64,000 nt of DNA from NCBI RefSeq assembly GCF_010548305.1, contig NZ_JAAGLV010000013.1:186001-250000 (forward strand), in the 5' to 3' direction. How positions within the stretch are numbered: position 1 is the stretch's first letter; each line of letters begins with the position of its first letter. The notes under the pieces were generated by a model. The model saw nothing but the letters and a program-made list of their open reading frames with translations, was not told the origin of the DNA and did no database searches. The position numbers were made by a program, and so were the translations under genes. This stretch comes from Streptomyces sp. SID13031. GTDB taxonomy: Bacteria > Actinomycetota > Actinomycetes > Propionibacteriales > Kribbellaceae. Positions 24,592-32,906 of this stretch are shown here, piece by piece.

Positions 24592-25359
24592 TCAGGAGTG
24601 GCTGACGGAGAGGCTGTAGATGGTGTTCTGGCCGTAGTTGGTGGTGTCGCAGGGGGAGGAGTTGTCGCAGTTGGCTTGGGTGTAGACGCCGGCCTTGAAG
24701 TAGCCGGTGGTGAAGCTGACCGGGATCGTCGTCTGCAGGGCGCCGTTGTAGTAGGCCTTGATCGAGCCGTTGCTGACCACGAACTTGGCCTGGAACCTGG
24801 TGCCGAGCACGTAGTTGCTGTTCACCAGCTTGAAGTGCGTGTCGTTGTCGCGGGTGATGTAGAGCGCCTTGCCGTCCAGCCGGAAGGTTGAGCGGTCGTT
24901 GCCGTCGTGGATCTGCCCGGCGATCACCTGCGGCTTGGTGTTCGGCAGGTGGTTGATCGCCTGCTCGATCACCATCGTGTGGGTGCCGGAGTTCGAGGAC
25001 CACTTGGCCTCGGTGGTGCCGTTGGTCTGCATCTCGCGCAGCTCGGAGCGCGCGTAGGTGGTGTTCGGCGTCTTCACCCCGTTCACCGCGTTGCGGAACT
25101 GCACCCCGTCACACGACGAGGTCGGCTTGAACCACGGCGACAGTACGTAGGTGTTCAGTCGCGGCCGGAGGACCTGCAGAATCTGGGTGCCGGACTGGGC
25201 GGGGTCGTCGATCGGCATCTGAGCCTTCCACCGGGTCAGGTCCAGTACCTCGGCGGGATAAGTACAAGCAGCCGGTACTGCGGACGCGGCGCCGGCGGTG
25301 AGCACGGCCGCAGTCGCGACGACTGCGGACAACAGAGCAATGGGGCGGACAGCACGCAT
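24592..25359 (-). CDS. Secreted alginate lyase, polysaccharide lyase family 7
   Basis: This 255-residue precursor has a signal peptide (about residues 1-30). The three PL7 signature motifs follow: RSELR at 104-108, QIH at 149-151 and YFKAGVYTQ at 220-228. These supply the neutralising Arg, Gln and His and the catalytic Tyr. PL7 enzymes cleave alginate by beta-elimination, and QIH rather than QVH is associated with preference for guluronate-containing blocks. No carbohydrate-binding module is present. An AAGGAG site precedes the ATG. It lies 46 nt after the second hydroxyacid dehydrogenase gene with no hairpin between, so it may be the last gene of the LacI-controlled sugar-acid operon. Confidence 0.92.
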   Translation of the reverse strand: MRAVRPIALLSAVVATAAVLTAGAASAVPAACTYPAEVLDLTRWKAQMPIDDPAQSGTQILQVLRPRLNTYVLSPWFKPTSSCDGVQFRNAVNGVKTPNTTYARSELREMQTNGTTEAKWSSNSGTHTMVIEQAINHLPNTKPQVIAGQIHDGNDRSTFRLDGKALYITRDNDTHFKLVNSNYVLGTRFQAKFVVSNGSIKAYYNGALQTTIPVSFTTGYFKAGVYTQANCDNSSPCDTTNYGQNTIYSLSVSHS

Positions 25360-25405
25360 GGTCTAACTCCTTCGGGGGCGGGAAAAGAGCTATCTGGTGT
25401 TCCTC

Positions 25406-26368
25406 TCAGAACCACTGGGATTTGTCGACGACGTTGATCAAGGTGTCACCGGCAACAAAACGCCGGGCGTTCTCCAGCAGGACGGCGAATCGCCGCTCCG
25501 CTTCGTGTGGCCCGACTCCTGCGACGTGCGGAGTGATCAGTACTTCGGGACGCCGCCACAACGGGTGGTCGGCGGGCAACGGCTCGGTCTCGAACACATC
25601 GAGCGCCGCACCACGCAACTGCCCGGCCGCGAGCGCCGCGTCGAGCGCATCCAGCTGGACGGTCGGCCCACGCCCGACGTTGACGAAGAACGCCGACGCC
25701 TTGAGCAACTTGAGTCGCCGCGCGTCGATCATCCCCTCGGTGTCCGGCGTGTGCGGAACGGTCAGGATCACCAGGTCGGCGGCCGGCAGTTGCTCGTCCA
25801 ACGCCTCGACCGGAAGTACCTCGGCAAACCCCGGCCGATCTCCAGGGCGGACATCGATGCCCGTGACAACAACTCCGAACGCGTGCAGCAACCGGCCGAT
25901 CTCGGTGCCCAGAGCACCGACTCCCACGACCAGAGCTGTTGCCTCCGACAAGGAGACGATCGCCTCCGGATCCCAGTCCGGGTTCCAGGTCGCTGCCTGC
26001 TGGTCACGCACATACCGCGGCAACCCACGGCACAATGCCAACACCAGCGCCATCGTGTGCGTCGCCACGTGATCGGTATAGGTGTCACGCATATTGGTCA
26101 CTATCACGGGATGCGCGACCAGCTCGGGATAGTAGAATCCGGGCGGCGGTCCAGCCTGCTGCGCCTGCAACCACCTCAACCGGGTAGTTGACGCCAGCAA
26201 TTCACGAGGCAGTACGCCGTAGGCTGCATCGGCCGTCCGCAGCGCTTCGATCGCGTCTTCCGCAGCAGGTCGCAGTACCGTCAGCCCCGGGACCGAAGCC
26301 ATCAACCGCTCCGCCCAGGCCGCGGTACTGTCGCGCTGCGGCGGGACCATGACCATGGTGAGGCTCAT
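25406..26368 (-). CDS. D-isomer-specific 2-hydroxyacid dehydrogenase (second copy)
   Basis: This 320-residue protein has the NAD-binding motif VVGVGALGTEIGR, and the catalytic set Arg in VNVGRG, Glu in FETEPLP and His in ITPHVAG. It should reduce a 2-oxoacid or oxidise a D-2-hydroxyacid in the cytosol. It starts by a 4-nt overlap with the first dehydrogenase and belongs to the operon led by KdgD. The N-terminal half differs strongly from the first copy, so they probably act on different substrates in the same uronate/aldarate pathway. Confidence 0.9.
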   Translation of the reverse strand: MSLTMVMVPPQRDSTAAWAERLMASVPGLTVLRPAAEDAIEALRTADAAYGVLPRELLASTTRLRWLQAQQAGPPPGFYYPELVAHPVIVTNMRDTYTDHVATHTMALVLALCRGLPRYVRDQQAATWNPDWDPEAIVSLSEATALVVGVGALGTEIGRLLHAFGVVVTGIDVRPGDRPGFAEVLPVEALDEQLPAADLVILTVPHTPDTEGMIDARRLKLLKASAFFVNVGRGPTVQLDALDAALAAGQLRGAALDVFETEPLPADHPLWRRPEVLITPHVAGVGPHEAERRFAVLLENARRFVAGDTLINVVDKSQWF

Positions 26369-27354
26369 GCCGACTTCGCCTGCCCCGACTCGAAGACCTC
26401 GTGCTGCAGCGGCTCACCGGCGACATAGCGGGCCAACTCCGCAGCCATCGACTGCCCCTGACGACGCCGCTCGGTGTTGAGCGTGCCGGCCAGATGCGGC
26501 GTCACGACGATGTTCGCCGCCGAGAACAGCGGCGACCCAGGCAGCGGCGGCTCCGGATCGGTCACATCCAGTACTGCGAAGAGATCCGTACGCTCCTGCA
26601 GCACAGCGATCAAGGCAGCCTCATCGATCAGTGCTCCTCGTGCGGTGTTGATCAATGTGGCGTCGTACTTCATCGACGACAGCAACTTCGTGCTGACCAC
26701 CTTGCGCGTCGCGTCCAGCACGGGAGCATGCAACGAGACGACGTCGGAGGTGGCGAACAACTCCTCCAGCGAAACCAGCCGCACCCCCAAGGCCGAGGCA
26801 ACAGCGGGATCGACGTACGGGTCGTAGGCCTGGAGGACGAGCTCGTGTCGCGCGAGCAACCGCGCGGTCGCCTGCCCCGTGGCGCCGAGAGACATCAGGC
26901 CGACCACAGAACCGGCAGCGCCGGGCTCATCAGTTGCCCGGGGCAGCGATTCCCCGCGGCCTCGCGCGCCGAGTACGTAACGCCAGCCGTGCTTCAGCGC
27001 ATACAGCACCTGGGCGAGGGTGAACTCGGCAACAGACCCGGCGATCACCGAGTTGGCCGTCGTCACCCGCACTCCGCGCGCCCACGACTCCGGTGTCACG
27101 ATCGACCGTACGGAGCCGGCGCCGTACAAGACCAGGGCGAGCTGAGGAGCAGAGGCCAGCAGTGCGGAGGTGAGTTGTGGTCCACCCCAGGCGGTGACGA
27201 GTACGTCGACCTCGGCCAACAACTCCGGGGTGAGCTCAGCTGGAGTGAGGGGCGGTGCGGCGATCCGCAGATGCTTCTCGAGAGCTGCGCGCTCCTGCTC
27301 GCCGTACACGGTGGGGAAGCGCGCGAGGTCCATCACGTAGAGGCCGTTGAGCAT
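26365..27354 (-). CDS. D-isomer-specific 2-hydroxyacid dehydrogenase (first copy)
   Basis: This 329-residue protein has the nucleotide-binding segment VGLMSLGATGQATARLL and the catalytic residues Arg in INTARG, Glu in DPEPPLP and His in VTPHLAG. The glycine pattern GLMSLGATG departs slightly from GxGxxG, as in a branch of this family found in sugar-catabolic operons. Its ATG overlaps the stop of the upstream TIM-barrel-like gene by one base (TGATG). The predicted role is a redox step on a keto sugar acid or glyoxylate-like product. Confidence 0.9.
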   Translation of the reverse strand: MLNGLYVMDLARFPTVYGEQERAALEKHLRIAAPPLTPAELTPELLAEVDVLVTAWGGPQLTSALLASAPQLALVLYGAGSVRSIVTPESWARGVRVTTANSVIAGSVAEFTLAQVLYALKHGWRYVLGARGRGESLPRATDEPGAAGSVVGLMSLGATGQATARLLARHELVLQAYDPYVDPAVASALGVRLVSLEELFATSDVVSLHAPVLDATRKVVSTKLLSSMKYDATLINTARGALIDEAALIAVLQERTDLFAVLDVTDPEPPLPGSPLFSAANIVVTPHLAGTLNTERRRQGQSMAAELARYVAGEPLQHEVFESGQAKSA

Positions 27355-28490
27355 CAGGTCACCTCCTGGACTGCGGCGCGGATGGCCGCCTGGCGTGCGG
27401 GCGACGCCAGTCCGGCATGGTAGTACCGGAGCTCCGACGCCCCCGCCGAAACGAGCCGCGCGGCCAGAGCGGGCAGCTCCGAAGGCCGCTCCCCGAGAGC
27501 GTTGACATTGGCAACCAGCGGTACGCCGGTACGCGCGGCTGCGGCCTTCATTCGGGCGATCGCCGCCTCCTCATCGTCCCAGCACTTCAGCACGAATGCG
27601 GCGGGCTCGGGGGTGAATCCACTGAGCCCGACACCCACGTCCGGCCCGGTCACCTGCGGATCATCGGTTGCCATCAGCAACAGCTCGCGATCGCCGGCCA
27701 GCGCCCCGGCCTCGCGGACGAGCCCGGTGATCACCTCGCGCCGATGCCGGTAGATCGCGCCGGCCCGCTCGGCGCCGAGTGCGTCGGCCAGGTTCGACCC
27801 CGCGCCGATCCCCTCCTGGAGTTCGCGATCGACGACCAGCTTGATGTCGGCGGCGAGCTGAGGGACGTCCAGCGAGAGCCGGGCAGCGCAGGCGGGACAG
27901 AGGCAGATGGAGAGGAGATCCCGGGCGCAGGCGGAGAGGTCCGCGCCCGAGGTCTTCTCGTGCTGACACGCATGCTCGAACCCGAGCCACCCACAAGCCT
28001 CCAGCATCAGCGCCGGTACGTCGTACTGCTCGCAGATCTCCTGCACGATCGTCAACGCGTAATCGTGGACCGCAGGCTGCGCCGGGCACAAGGCATAGTT
28101 CAAGGCTTCGCCATAAGCATTGATCACCGCGTACTCCGGTGCGGAGCGGCCGAGCACCGACGAGTGGGTGAGCACCACCCATGCCTCGGCCCGCAACCCG
28201 GCGGCGGAGAGAGCCGCGGTCGCAGTACCGAAGCGGTCTTCATCGTCGACTGCCCAGGTGGGGGCCAGCGGGCGCAGGCCACGCCAGCGCTCCGGCCTGA
28301 TCCTGAAGTACGCGGCTGCATGGTCGGCGTGCACCACGCGATGCGCCGGATGCCAGGCCGTGGTCGCGCGCACGGAGTGGTAGGCCGCCTGCAGCGTCAC
28401 GGTGTCGATGCCGAGGTCGGCGAAGCGCGCGGCCGCCGACGGGTCGCCGACCAGGTCCCAGGTGTAGGCGAAGGCGCCGTGTCTCACCAT
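27354..28490 (-). CDS. TIM-barrel-like protein of a sugar-acid operon, function unknown
   Basis: This 378-residue protein opens with HGAFAYTWDLVGD and alternates strand/helix as in a TIM barrel (GIDTVTLQAAYHS, then LRAEAWVVLTHSS). It has a CxCxxC motif (ISICLCPACAARL, written here from LLSICLCPAC) typical of uncharacterised glycoside-hydrolase-like barrels. No signal peptide is present. I do not recognise a characterised family. The start at 28490 has GAGG 7 nt upstream, created by a tandem 15-bp-period duplication. The gene sits between glucarate dehydratase and two hydroxyacid dehydrogenases with overlapping or adjacent ends, so it should act in the same catabolic route, perhaps on an oligomeric or glycosidic form of the substrate. 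Confidence 0.65.
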   Translation of the reverse strand: MVRHGAFAYTWDLVGDPSAAARFADLGIDTVTLQAAYHSVRATTAWHPAHRVVHADHAAAYFRIRPERWRGLRPLAPTWAVDDEDRFGTATAALSAAGLRAEAWVVLTHSSVLGRSAPEYAVINAYGEALNYALCPAQPAVHDYALTIVQEICEQYDVPALMLEACGWLGFEHACQHEKTSGADLSACARDLLSICLCPACAARLSLDVPQLAADIKLVVDRELQEGIGAGSNLADALGAERAGAIYRHRREVITGLVREAGALAGDRELLLMATDDPQVTGPDVGVGLSGFTPEPAAFVLKCWDDEEAAIARMKAAAARTGVPLVANVNALGERPSELPALAARLVSAGASELRYYHAGLASPARQAAIRAAVQEVT

Positions 28491-28498
28491 CGCGGGCC

Positions 28499-29764
28499 TC
28501 ACCATCGCGGGATGGCCGGATCCCAGTCCGGCTGGACGGCCCGCATCGGCGTGATGTCGTCGCGAGTGTCGAAACCGCACTTCTCGTACTGCTCGGCGAG
28601 CCGGGCCAGCGAGTCCAGATCCAGCTCGACGCCCAGCCCCGGCCCGGTCGGCACCTTCACTGCGCCGTCGACGAAGCTCAGTACGCCTGGCTGAACGACG
28701 TCTTCGACCAGGTAGGGGTAATGCGTGTCGCAGTCGTAGGTCAGCTCCGGCGTCGCGCCGGCCAGGTGGGTCATCGCGGCCAGGCTGATACCGAGGTGTG
28801 AGTTCGAGTGCATCGACAGGCCGATCCCGAAGGTCCGGCAGATCGAGGCCAGCTCGCGCGACTTCCGCAGGCCACCCCAGAAGTGATGGTCGGACAGGAT
28901 CACCTGGACGGCCTCAGCGCGGATCGCCGGCGGCAGATGGCTGAACGCTGTCACGCACATGTTGGTGGCCAACGGCATCGACACCGCACGCGCCACCGCG
29001 GCCATCCCGTCGATCGTCGCCGTCGGGTCCTCCAGATACTCCAGGACGCCGTCGAGCTTCTTGCCGACGGCGATACTGGTCTCGACAGTCCAGCCGGCGT
29101 TGGGATCGAGCCGCAGCGGATGGTCCGGGAACGCGTCGCGCAGCGCGAGGATCACGTCGGCTTCAGCGAGAGCAGGCAGCACACCGCCCTTGAGCTTCAG
29201 CGACTTGAAGCCGTTCTCGCCGACCATCCGTTGAGCCTGCGCAACGATGCCCTCGGCATCCATCGCTTCGCCCCAGCTGTCCTGCCCGTAGTCCGGCAGC
29301 GGTGTGTGGGCGGCGGGTTTGAAGAACAGATAGCCGCTGTACGGAACGGAGTCCCGGACCTTGCCGCCGAGCAGTTCGACGAGGGGCCGGCCGAGCGCCT
29401 TGCCCTGAAGATCCCAGCAAGCGATCTCGAAGGCCGACAACACCGTCGCGAGCGTCTTCTCGTCGCTCGCCTCGCCGACCAGCCCATGCGTGGCGAGACC
29501 GGCCGCGGACCCGAGCGTCTCGCCGATGATCCGCTCGAGCCCGTTGAGGTCCAGGGGGTCGAGCCCTACCAGCCGAGGCGCCACCTGACGCAGCGCGGTC
29601 AGCACCGCCAGGTCGCCGTACGTCTCGCCGAGTCCGGTCAGGCCCTCGTCGGTCTGGACCTGCAGGATCGAGCGCAGCGCGTATGGCTGATGGACGCCCT
29701 GGATGTTGCGCAGCGGCGGATCTTTCATCGCGATCGGGGTGATGACGACCTCGGTGATCTTCAC
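28499..29764 (-). CDS. Glucarate dehydratase-like enzyme of the enolase superfamily
   Basis: This 421-residue protein matches glucarate/aldarate dehydratases. The catalytic Lys lies in FKSLKLKGGV, the metal ligands in LRLDPNAGW and YLEDPT, then LSDHHFWGG, and the catalytic His in SMHSNSHLG. It should dehydrate an aldaric acid such as D-glucarate to 5-keto-4-deoxyglucarate. It begins at a GTG that overlaps the KdgD stop as GTGA, so translation is coupled. The next enzyme in the pathway is encoded immediately upstream in the same transcript. Confidence 0.9.
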   Translation of the reverse strand: MKITEVVITPIAMKDPPLRNIQGVHQPYALRSILQVQTDEGLTGLGETYGDLAVLTALRQVAPRLVGLDPLDLNGLERIIGETLGSAAGLATHGLVGEASDEKTLATVLSAFEIACWDLQGKALGRPLVELLGGKVRDSVPYSGYLFFKPAAHTPLPDYGQDSWGEAMDAEGIVAQAQRMVGENGFKSLKLKGGVLPALAEADVILALRDAFPDHPLRLDPNAGWTVETSIAVGKKLDGVLEYLEDPTATIDGMAAVARAVSMPLATNMCVTAFSHLPPAIRAEAVQVILSDHHFWGGLRKSRELASICRTFGIGLSMHSNSHLGISLAAMTHLAGATPELTYDCDTHYPYLVEDVVQPGVLSFVDGAVKVPTGPGLGVELDLDSLARLAEQYEKCGFDTRDDITPMRAVQPDWDPAIPRW

Positions 29765-30639
29765 GCGGCGGCCTTCTTCCGGACGAGGTTCAGGCCTTGT
29801 TCCAAGAGTTGATCCAACTCGTCAAGATGCTCCGGCAGCGGATCGGTGAGCGGCGAGCGGACGGAGCCGACGTCGGTCCAGTGCCTCCGGACGGCTGCCT
29901 TGACCAGCGACACGGCGTACCCGGCGCCTTTGTCCCGCAGTTTGACCAAGGGGAGATAAAAGGCGGGAAGCAACTCGTCGAGCCCGGCCTCGTACGCGTG
30001 CGCGATCTCGGGCGCGAAGCAGTGCACGGCCGACGAGTAGGCCCGTACTCCGATCGCCGCGTACGAGCGCGCGGTCACTTCGGCCGTCGGCAGCCCGTTG
30101 AAGTAGGTGAGGTTCGGCGCGACTGCCATGATCCGCTGCAGCAGATCGAGGTCACCGAGACCGTCCTTGAAGCCGATCACGCCGGGGATCCGGGCCAGTT
30201 CGGCGGCGCTGTCCGCGGTGAAGATCGCGTTGTCGCGCTGGTAGGCGATCAGCGGCAGCCCGGCCGTCGCCGCGAGGCCGCGGAAGTGGTCGAGCAATCC
30301 CTGCTGCGACGGCTTGACCAGGTACGGCGGCAACACGAGCAGGCCGTCGGCGCCCGCCTCGCGCGCGGCGGCGGCGTACTGCCTGGCGATCGCAGTGCCG
30401 TAGCCGGTGCCGGCGAAGACGGGCAGCGCGCCGGCCGCCTCCTGCACTGCGGCGCGGATCGCGGCGGCGTACTCGTCGAGGGTGAGGGAGAAGAACTCAC
30501 CGGTGCCACAGGCCGCGAAGATCGCCGCCGGACGCGCGTCGATCTGGTGCCGCAGGTGTTCGCGGTAGGCGCCGAGCGCGAGCGCTCCGTCGGCGTCGAA
30601 GGCGGTGACGGGGAACGACGAGAGTCGGTCGAGCTGCAT
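29761..30639 (-). CDS. kdgD: 5-dehydro-4-deoxyglucarate dehydratase
   Basis: This 292-residue protein belongs to the DHDPS/N-acetylneuraminate lyase family. The Schiff-base Lys is at residue 158 in IGFKDGLGD, Tyr133 is in LIAYQRDN, and the pyruvate carboxylate site is in AACGTGEFFSLT. The GTGEFFSL and IAYQRDN signatures point to KdgD, which converts 5-keto-4-deoxyglucarate to alpha-ketoglutarate semialdehyde. It is the first gene of the operon. GAGAGG lies 7 nt before the ATG, and a LacI-type palindrome sits 14 nt upstream. Confidence 0.9.
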   Translation of the reverse strand: MQLDRLSSFPVTAFDADGALALGAYREHLRHQIDARPAAIFAACGTGEFFSLTLDEYAAAIRAAVQEAAGALPVFAGTGYGTAIARQYAAAAREAGADGLLVLPPYLVKPSQQGLLDHFRGLAATAGLPLIAYQRDNAIFTADSAAELARIPGVIGFKDGLGDLDLLQRIMAVAPNLTYFNGLPTAEVTARSYAAIGVRAYSSAVHCFAPEIAHAYEAGLDELLPAFYLPLVKLRDKGAGYAVSLVKAAVRRHWTDVGSVRSPLTDPLPEHLDELDQLLEQGLNLVRKKAAA

Positions 30640-30652
30640 GGGAAAGCCTCTC

Positions 30653-30666
30653 GGTAAGCGTTTGCC
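30653..30666. promoter_or_regulatory. LacI-type operator 1 (GGTAAGCGTTTGCC)
   Basis: An imperfect 14-bp palindrome with a central CG lies 14 nt upstream of the kdgD ATG. It is one of three CG-centred palindromes in the 175-bp divergent region. Binding by the adjacent LacI protein would block kdgD transcription. Confidence 0.55.
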
Positions 30667-30709
30667 AACGGACGTTAGTCCGGCTTCGGCCGGGGTGCAA
30701 GAGCTCGCT

Positions 30710-30723
30710 TGAAAGCGGTTTCA
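30710..30723. promoter_or_regulatory. LacI-type operator 2 (TGAAAGCGGTTTCA)
   Basis: This site fits the classical LacI/GalR consensus TGAAAnCGnTTTCA exactly, with perfect TGAAA/TTTCA arms. It lies midway between kdgD and the LacI gene, where it can control both. Confidence 0.7.
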
Positions 30724-30763
30724 GAAGATCTTCTTGCAGAAGGCTGCGTACTACGCGACGCTG

Positions 30764-30777
30764 TGCAAGCGCTTCCT
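30764..30777. promoter_or_regulatory. LacI-type operator 3 (TGCAAGCGCTTCCT)
   Basis: A CG-centred palindrome with a perfect AAGCGCTT core lies 38 nt before the LacI GTG. The spacing to operator 2 is 54 bp, close to five helical turns, as for looping or cooperative binding. It probably mediates autoregulation. Confidence 0.5.
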
Positions 30778-30814
30778 TGAAGATGAGGGAGGCTTCAAAG
30801 TTGCGGAGGAGTGC

Positions 30815-31825
30815 GTGCAGAACCGCCCGGGCCGGTCCCCGCGGATCACGATCAGTGACGTCAGTACGGCGGCCAAGGTGTCGGCCGCGACCGTCTCGAG
30901 GGTCCTGAACGGCACCGCCAAGGTCGATCCGCAGCTCGTCGAGCGGGTGCACGACGCCGTCCGGGAGCTCGGCTACCGCCCGAACGCCGCCGCCCAGGGA
31001 CTCGCGCGCGGCGAGTGGGGCACCATCGGCGTCCTCGTGCCGGACCTCGCGAACCCGTACTTCCCCGAGGTGCTCAAGGCGGTCTCGGCCGTCGCGCGCG
31101 CCCACGGCCGCCGGATGATGGTGATGGAGTCCGACGAGGATCCCGCGCTCGAGTACGAGCTGGTCGAGGATCTGATGCGCTGCTGCGACGGCGTCCTGCT
31201 CTGCTCGCCCCGGATGCCGCGCGCGGAGCTGGTCGAGTTGGTCGAGCGCAAGCATCCGATGGTGCTGTTCAACCGGGTCGTGCCAGGCCTGACGGCGCCG
31301 TCGATCTCGGTCGACTTCGTGGGCGGGATGACCCAGGTCTGCGGGCATCTCGCGCAGCTTGGGCACCGGCGCGCGGCGTACCTGAGCGGCCCGTCGGCCT
31401 CCTGGGCGAACGGTGAACGCATCCGCGCCTTCGAGGCCGCACGCGCGTTCGGGCTCGAGGTGACGGTGATCGAGTGCGGAGCGACCAGCCAGGCTGGGTA
31501 CGACGCGGTTGCGGCGGCGCTGGAGTCGTCGGTGACGGCCGTGCTGACCTACAACGACCTCGTCGCGCTCGGGGCGTTGTCGCGGCTGCGCGAGCTGGGC
31601 GTCGGCGTACCGGAGCAGTTGTCGGTGATCGGGTTCGACGACATCTCGCTCGATCGGGTCGCGCACTCGAATCTGACCACAGTGTCGGTACCACGTGACG
31701 AGCTCGGCCGGCGGGCAGGGGAGATCCTCGAGCGGTTGCTGGTCAATGAATACGATGCTGAGCCGCTCTACCTGGCGATGACTTTGCAGGTCCGCGACAC
31801 GAGCGGGCCACCCGCCGTACGGTAG
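30815..31825 (+). CDS. LacI-family transcriptional regulator of the sugar-acid operon
   Basis: This 336-residue protein has an N-terminal LacI helix-turn-helix (residues about 10-35, TISDVSTAAKVSAATVSRVL followed by NGTAKV). The hinge is in GYRPNAAAQGLARG, and the periplasmic-binding-like sensor domain runs from IGVLVPDLANPYF to VIGFDDISLDRVAH. The GTG start at 30815 has GGAGGA 4 nt upstream. The frame is open further upstream but crosses operator sites. It is divergent from kdgD, so its ligand is probably an aldarate, uronate or pathway intermediate. Confidence 0.92.
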   Translation: MQNRPGRSPRITISDVSTAAKVSAATVSRVLNGTAKVDPQLVERVHDAVRELGYRPNAAAQGLARGEWGTIGVLVPDLANPYFPEVLKAVSAVARAHGRRMMVMESDEDPALEYELVEDLMRCCDGVLLCSPRMPRAELVELVERKHPMVLFNRVVPGLTAPSISVDFVGGMTQVCGHLAQLGHRRAAYLSGPSASWANGERIRAFEAARAFGLEVTVIECGATSQAGYDAVAAALESSVTAVLTYNDLVALGALSRLRELGVGVPEQLSVIGFDDISLDRVAHSNLTTVSVPRDELGRRAGEILERLLVNEYDAEPLYLAMTLQVRDTSGPPAVR

Positions 31826-31829
31826 GCGC

Positions 31830-32906
31830 ATGAACTCGCTGCCGGACCTGCCCACCGAGCCGCTGCCGGACCCCGTACCGCCGCCGATGGCCGAGGCTGC
31901 GCCCGAGGTCGTACCGCCGCTGGAGGCTGTGCCCTGGCGTGAGGCGGGCGAGGACTCGGCCGCGCGCTACCCCGACCTCTATCAGGCGGCCACCAACGGG
32001 CCGGCCACGTTCCGGCATCTCGTCCAGGCGCATCAGCTCGCGGCGTCGACCGACCAGCTTGCCTGTGACGCGGGGAACTGGTTGATCCCTGCGCTGTCGC
32101 AGAAGTTCAGCGAGGCGCACGGCGGGATCGAGAAGGAGTACTACTGCAGCGAGGTGGTCGGCGGTTGCCTGCTGGCCAAGGATCGCGCGGTCTACTCGAT
32201 CCTCAACTCGCCGCCGCCGGAGCTCGTCGACGCCGAGATCTCCTGCAAGGTGGTCGCGAAGGAAGCGCTCTACGGCCTGCAGGGCAAGGGGGTTGTGCAG
32301 CAGCTCGAAGAGGCGACCGATCACGCGTACTCCGGGCTGACCCGGGTGATGGTCGCGGCCGACCTGGTCGCCGGTGGTGGTACTCCCGAGCAGATCGAGG
32401 CGGCGATCGAGGCGGCGAAGAACGAGGTCGCCGTGGTGAAGGCGCGGGTCGAGGTGCTGCTGCAACGGCAGGCACGACTCGAGTACTTCCAGGGCGTACT
32501 CGGTGGGATCGTGCCGACGTTCGTGCTGGTGATCCTGTTCGGCGTGGCGGCGGAAGCCTGGTGGCGCAGTTCGCTGGTGCCGGGCGCGCTGGTCGCGGCG
32601 ATCGCGATGTCGGCGCTCGGGGCGACGATCAGCGTGATCCAGCGGATGTCCAAGGGATCGCTCGTGATCGACCACAGCGCGTCGCGCTGGCAGCGCACGA
32701 TGCTCGGCGCCTTCCGGCCGGGGGTCGGCGCGATCTTCGGCTGTCTGGCCTACTTCACCTTGCTGACGGGGATTCTGGCGGGCGGGTCCACGGTCGGTTC
32801 GCCGGCTTCGGTGGCTGTCTTCGGGTTGACCGGGTTCGCGGCGGGGTTCAGCGAGCGGTTCGCGACGGACATGCTCGACCAGGCCAGCAAGCTGATTGCC
32901 AAGTAG
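31830..32906 (+). CDS. Membrane protein of unknown function
   Basis: This 358-residue protein has a Pro/Glu-rich N-terminus and a soluble helical region (about residues 50-215) with paired Cys (EYYCSEVVGGCLL). Four hydrophobic helices follow in the C-terminal third (IVPTFVLVILFGVAA, ALVAAIAMSALGATI, IFGCLAYFTLLTGIL, VAVFGLTGFAAGF). Before them lies a predicted coiled coil (EQIEAAIEAAKNEVAVVKAR). I do not recognise a family. It starts 4 nt after the LacI gene and abuts the PaiB-like gene, so the three may be co-transcribed, although its own job does not obviously relate to sugar acids. Confidence 0.75.
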   Translation: MNSLPDLPTEPLPDPVPPPMAEAAPEVVPPLEAVPWREAGEDSAARYPDLYQAATNGPATFRHLVQAHQLAASTDQLACDAGNWLIPALSQKFSEAHGGIEKEYYCSEVVGGCLLAKDRAVYSILNSPPPELVDAEISCKVVAKEALYGLQGKGVVQQLEEATDHAYSGLTRVMVAADLVAGGGTPEQIEAAIEAAKNEVAVVKARVEVLLQRQARLEYFQGVLGGIVPTFVLVILFGVAAEAWWRSSLVPGALVAAIAMSALGATISVIQRMSKGSLVIDHSASRWQRTMLGAFRPGVGAIFGCLAYFTLLTGILAGGSTVGSPASVAVFGLTGFAAGFSERFATDMLDQASKLIAK

